Part shown: positions 60,728-64,000 of the stretch, piece by piece
Layout of the letters: every line of letters starts with the position of its first letter
How positions within the stretch are numbered: the first letter of the stretch is position 1
Assembly (NCBI GenBank): GCA_934479825.1
Contig: CAKSOW010000009.1
Location: 22,001-86,000 of the forward strand
Source: an uncultured Eubacteriales bacterium
GTDB lineage: Bacteria > Bacillota > Clostridia > Oscillospirales > CAG-382
Length of the DNA stretch: 64,000 nt
Direction: 5' to 3'
Program-made: the position numbers and the translations under genes
The notes under the pieces: generated by a model
Seen by the model: only the letters and a program-made list of their open reading frames with translations
Databases searched by the model: none
Told to the model about the DNA's origin: nothing

Positions 60728-61150
60728 TTACGCCTCCATTTCATCTTCTTTTTTCACAAACTTACACTTTAAAGGAAGTTTGTGAGCAGCAAGACGCATT
60801 GCTTCGCGTGCCTGATCCTCGGTAACGCCGTCCATTTCAAACAGAACGCGGCCGGGTTTAACCACAGCTACCCAATATTCGGGCGAACCTTTACCGGAAC
60901 CCATACGGGTTTCAGCCGGTTTTTCGGTTACAGGCTTGTCGGGGAATATCTTGATCCAGACCTGACCGCCACGCTTGATGTAACGCGTCATAGCGATACG
61001 GGCAGCTTCGATCTGGTTGCTTGTGATCCAAGCGGGTTCGAGGGCTTGAAGGCCGTAAGAACCGTTCGATACGGTGTTGCCTCTGGTGGCGACGCCCTTC
61101 ATGCGGCCTCTCTGAACTCTTCTGTATTTAACTCTCTTCGGCATTAACAT
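60728..61150 (-). CDS. rplP: 50S ribosomal protein L16
   Basis: 140 residues: MLMPKRVKYRRVQRGRMKGV at the start, PAWITSNQIEAARIAMTRYI and GSGKGSPEYWVAVVKPGRVL inside. It organises the tRNA sites of the 50S. Two bases after rpsC; a second in-frame ATG at 61144 is possible. Confidence 0.97.
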   Translation of the reverse strand: MLMPKRVKYRRVQRGRMKGVATRGNTVSNGSYGLQALEPAWITSNQIEAARIAMTRYIKRGGQVWIKIFPDKPVTEKPAETRMGSGKGSPEYWVAVVKPGRVLFEMDGVTEDQAREAMRLAAHKLPLKCKFVKKEDEMEA

Positions 61151-61152
61151 GG

Positions 61153-61845
61153 TTATCTAGCTCCTCCTTCTGCCTTAGAAGGCGCATTCGGCTTTCTTCT
61201 TGCCGTTTTTGCAGCGTTGGCAAGGATCTCACCTTTATAGATCCAAACCTTTACGCCGATTTTACCGTAAGTGGTATCTGCTTCCCAGAAACCGTAATCG
61301 ATATCAGCGCGAATGGTCTGAAGCGGAATAGTACCTTCATGATACTGTTCGGTTCTCGCGATTTCAGCACCGTTCAAACGACCGGAGAGCTGGATCTTGA
61401 TACCCTTTGCGCCAAGCTTCATGGTTCTCTGGATAGCCATTTTCATAGCGCGGCGGAAAGCGATACGTCTTTCGAGCTGAGCGGCAACGGATTCTGCAAC
61501 GAGCTGAGCGTTGAGATCGGGCTGCTTGACCTCGACAACATTAACGAGAGCGGGCATTCCGGTGAACGCCTCAATCTCACCCTTTAACTTATCGATCTCT
61601 GCGCCCTGCTTGCCGATGATCATACCGGGCTTTGCGCAGTGAATGAATACCTTTACTCTTTTGCCGTCGCGTTCGATTTCAATGGTCGGAACGCCGGCGC
61701 CTTGAAGTTTCTTTTTCAGCCATGTTCTGAGTTTGTAGTCCGCAACGAGCGTATCACCGAATACTTCGTCTTTGGCGAACCATCTGGAATCCCAGTCTTT
61801 TATGACACCTACACGTAAGCCGTGAGGATTAACTTTTTGACCCAT
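61153..61845 (-). CDS. rpsC: 30S ribosomal protein S3
   Basis: 230 residues from the ATG at 61845 (MGQKVNPHGLRVGVIKDWDS); the frame upstream has no family sequence. The KH domain has IHCAKPGMIIGKQGAEIDKL, and the C-terminal half has GRLNGAEIARTEQYHEGTIP. It forms the mRNA entry with helicase activity. Confidence 0.97.
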   Translation of the reverse strand: MGQKVNPHGLRVGVIKDWDSRWFAKDEVFGDTLVADYKLRTWLKKKLQGAGVPTIEIERDGKRVKVFIHCAKPGMIIGKQGAEIDKLKGEIEAFTGMPALVNVVEVKQPDLNAQLVAESVAAQLERRIAFRRAMKMAIQRTMKLGAKGIKIQLSGRLNGAEIARTEQYHEGTIPLQTIRADIDYGFWEADTTYGKIGVKVWIYKGEILANAAKTARRKPNAPSKAEGGAR

Positions 61846-61931
61846 ACTTCGTAATAAGCCTCCTTCAATGAATTTCACTCATAAGGCCTTGACCTTGTGA
61901 GGTTTTTGGAATTTGAAGTGTTGCGGAAGAA

Positions 61932-62267
61932 TTATTCTTTTTCTTTTACCGCGATAGTAATATGCGAGCTTCTCTTCAAGATGCGGTAAGCTCTGCCTTT
62001 GTCACGCGCCTGAATTCTCTTGGCGATTCTGCCGGGAGTAACGAAGCACTGGGAAACGACGAGCTTGGAAGTATCCATGCTGTGATTGTTTTCAGCGTTT
62101 GCTACTGCGGATTTCAAGAGCTTTGCGACAGGCTCGCTTGCGGCTTTTCTTGTATTGGCAAGAATACCGGCGGCGGTTGCTACGTCCTTGTTGCGGATGA
62201 GATCCAGAACGATCGAAACCTTGCGCGGAGATATTCTCAAATCGTATAAATACGCCTTAGCTTCCAT
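61932..62267 (-). CDS. rplV: 50S ribosomal protein L22
   Basis: 111 residues from the ATG at 62267 (MEAKAYLYDLRISPRKVSIV) behind GAAAGGAGGCAAAC. Its hairpin lines the exit tunnel (PGRIAKRIQARDKGRAYRIL), a site where macrolide-resistance changes arise in other species. An 86-base gap follows before rpsC. Confidence 0.97.
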   Translation of the reverse strand: MEAKAYLYDLRISPRKVSIVLDLIRNKDVATAAGILANTRKAASEPVAKLLKSAVANAENNHSMDTSKLVVSQCFVTPGRIAKRIQARDKGRAYRILKRSSHITIAVKEKE

Positions 62268-62332
62268 GAAATGTTTGCCTCCTTTCACAAGTCACTGCCG
62301 TAAGAACGGCGGAATTTGTGTATATGCAAAGA

Positions 62333-62614
62333 TTACTTGTTGGTGTTGGTCGTTTTGGAACCGGAGTGGCCCTTAAACGTTCTGGTGGGAGCGAACTCGC
62401 CGAGCTTGTGTCCGACCATATCTTCCGTAACGTATACCGGCACATGCTTTCTGCCGTCGTGAACGGCAATGGTGTGACCCACAAACTGCGGGAAAATCGT
62501 GGAAGCTCTCGACCAAGTTTTTAAAACTCTCTTCTCGCCCTTTTCGTTCATTTCATTGATTCTTGCGAAAAGCTTTGCTTCGACGAAAGGTCCTTTTTTA
62601 ATGCTTCTACTCAA
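62333..62614 (-). CDS. rpsS: 30S ribosomal protein S19
   Basis: 93 residues: MSRSIKKGPFVEAKLFARIN, STIFPQFVGHTIAVHDGRKH, and VGHKLGEFAPTRTFKGHSGS. Head protein paired with S13. Confidence 0.97.
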   Translation of the reverse strand: MSRSIKKGPFVEAKLFARINEMNEKGEKRVLKTWSRASTIFPQFVGHTIAVHDGRKHVPVYVTEDMVGHKLGEFAPTRTFKGHSGSKTTNTNK

Positions 62615-62636
62615 CTTTTTATGCCTCCTTTACGGT

Positions 62637-63470
62637 TTACTTGTCGTTTCTTCTCTTAACGATGAACTTGTTGGTGCGCGCCTTCTTGTCGCGGGTCTTG
62701 TAACCCATCGTAGGCTTACCCCAAGGAGTAACAGGAGAAGGACGGCCGACCGGCGCTTTACCTTCACCACCACCATGAGGATGGTCGCACGGGTTCATTA
62801 CAGAACCTCTTACGGTCGGGCGGATACCGAGATGTCTGGTCTTACCGGCCTTACCGAGGTTGATGTTTTCGTGTTCGAGATTGCCGACCTGGCCGATGGT
62901 GGCCTTGCAGTCGAGACGGATGATGCGGACTTCACCGGAGGGAAGTCTTACCTGAGAAACGCCGTTTTCCTTAGCCATAAGCTGAGCAGCCGTGCCGGCG
63001 CTGCGGACAAGCTGACCGCCCTTGCCGGGATAAAGCTCAATGTTGTGGATAAAGGTACCGACGGGAATTTCGCTGATCGGAAGCACGTTACCGGGCTTGA
63101 TATCAGCTTTTGCGCTGTTGAGAACAACGTCGCCGACTTTAAGTCCCACAGGCGCAATGCTGTAAGTCTTTTCACCGGTCTCATACTGCATGAGAGCGAT
63201 GTAAGCGGTTCTGTTGGGGTCGTATTCGATAGCAAGTACGGTAGCCGGAACATCTTCAATCTTCTTGCGGAAGTCCATTACTCTGTACTTGATTCTGTTG
63301 CCGCCGCCATGGTGACGGACGGTGATCTTACCTGTATTATTACGTCCGGCATGTTTCTTTAAGACGGTGATCAGGCTCTTTTCGGGGGTCTTTTTGGTGA
63401 TTTCGTCAAAACCCGGAACCGTCATCTGTCTTCTCGCCGGAGTAGTAGGTTTAAAAGATTTTACTGCCAT
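62637..63470 (-). CDS. rplB: 50S ribosomal protein L2
   Basis: 277 residues. KSFKPTTPARRQMTVPGFDE at the start; GRNNTGKITVRHHGGGNRIK and the conserved VMNPCDHPHGGGEGKAPVGR with the peptidyl-transferase-linked His. Essential for subunit joining. Confidence 0.98.
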   Translation of the reverse strand: MAVKSFKPTTPARRQMTVPGFDEITKKTPEKSLITVLKKHAGRNNTGKITVRHHGGGNRIKYRVMDFRKKIEDVPATVLAIEYDPNRTAYIALMQYETGEKTYSIAPVGLKVGDVVLNSAKADIKPGNVLPISEIPVGTFIHNIELYPGKGGQLVRSAGTAAQLMAKENGVSQVRLPSGEVRIIRLDCKATIGQVGNLEHENINLGKAGKTRHLGIRPTVRGSVMNPCDHPHGGGEGKAPVGRPSPVTPWGKPTMGYKTRDKKARTNKFIVKRRNDK

Positions 63471-63551
63471 AATTACTCCATTTCCCGGCGCGGTAAAGCT
63501 TTCGCAAACTGCGCCGCAGTTTTCTTAACGAATATGATCTTCGATCACAAG

Positions 63552-63845
63552 TTACATCATGCTGTCGAAGAACTCGATGGTCTTTGATTCGGGCTTTAAG
63601 GTAACGATCGCCTTTTTCCATTCGGAAGTCTTGCCGAGGTGATAACCAACGCGCTTGTTTTTGCTCTTAACGCTGATGGTGTTGACCTTATCGACATCCA
63701 CCTTGAAAATTTCCTCGACAGCCTTTTTGATTTCGATCTTGTTGGCGTCGGAAGCTACTTCAAAGGTATACTTCTTGTCAGCGAGTCTTGACATGCTTGC
63801 TTCGGTGATAATCGGACGGATAATAACGTCATGTGCCGTTTTCAT
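63552..63845 (-). CDS. rplW: 50S ribosomal protein L23
   Basis: 97 residues: AHDVIIRPIITEASMSRLAD, then YTFEVASDANKIEIKKAVEE. Docking site of trigger factor and SRP at the tunnel exit. Its ATG shares one base with the rplD stop codon. Confidence 0.97.
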   Translation of the reverse strand: MKTAHDVIIRPIITEASMSRLADKKYTFEVASDANKIEIKKAVEEIFKVDVDKVNTISVKSKNKRVGYHLGKTSEWKKAIVTLKPESKTIEFFDSMM

Positions 63846-64000
63846 TATGCGTATACCTCCTCGATTACTTTTACGGCGTCGCCGGCAACCACGAACATGT
63901 CGCAGTTGAGAATGTCATAGACATTGAGCGTGCCGGGGGTTGCAGTCTTGACGCCGGGGATGTTAGCGGCGCTCTTTGCAACGATCTTGTCATTTTCGGC
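63845..64000 (-). CDS. rplD: 50S ribosomal protein L4, C-terminal part (runs off the window end)
   Basis: The last 51 codons plus stop are read on the minus strand, ending in AVKVIEEVYA after NVYDILNCDMFVVAGD, the usual end of L4. The N-terminal part lies beyond position 64000. L4 lines the exit tunnel; placement before rplW is canonical. Confidence 0.93.
   Translation of the reverse strand, partial: AENDKIVAKSAANIPGVKTATPGTLNVYDILNCDMFVVAGDAVKVIEEVYA

Overview
The window is one continuous chromosomal stretch of roughly 50% GC from a member of the Bacillota, most likely an anaerobic, spore-forming Clostridia from a gut-like habitat. The basis is the S10-spc-alpha ribosomal cluster with a type Z S14 and a KOW protein beside map, a lone spoVAC, Rex, a glycyl radical enzyme with its activase, pectin-type GH28 genes, and strong AGGAGG ribosome sites with frequent TTG/GTG starts. 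I cannot name the species.

Layout. 1-4.5 kb: the start of a divergent AraC regulator, a glycyl radical enzyme and its radical-SAM activase, a gutted GDSL hydrolase and a short-chain dehydrogenase. 4.5-11.7 kb is rearranged accessory DNA. It holds a glycosidase fragment, the membrane half of MgtE joined head-on to a frameshifted PAP2 tail, an esterase-lactonase fusion, and a tetR gene cut after its DNA-binding domain. A foreign-looking cassette follows (truncated M24 peptidase, APH-kinase fusion, S51 peptidase), and then rlmD, which carries a 93-residue tail typical of genes hit by integrative elements. 11.4-26.6 kb is core: rlmD, a PrsA-like foldase, recG-uvrA, an AraC/GyrI regulator, an LRR membrane protein, glycerol-1-phosphate dehydrogenase, ligA and pfkA.

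26.6-32.4 kb holds the most unusual structure. Two non-coding elements of about 0.7 kb, inverted relative to each other, flank a small pectin-type cassette (sugar isomerase and two GH28-like genes). They are built from ordered hairpins that start just downstream of gene stop codons. I recognise no known element in them.

32.4-49.5 kb is housekeeping: a TSCPD protein, phosphohexomutase, proS, a J-domain protein, DUF5685, an SpoU methylase, a MORN protein, parB, an MBOAT acyltransferase, spoVAC, an OGG1-like glycosylase, a DUF6062 protein, rex, and a dCMP deaminase / phosphatase / rimI / tsaD operon. 49.6-64 kb is the S10-spc-alpha ribosomal operon on the minus strand, from rplD (partial at the window end) to rplQ, closed by a strong terminator.

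No tRNA, rRNA, CRISPR array, integrase or transposase was found. Four gene-free stretches longer than 300 bases (8103-8463, 26564-27659, 31261-32465, 46431-46852) are described as features.
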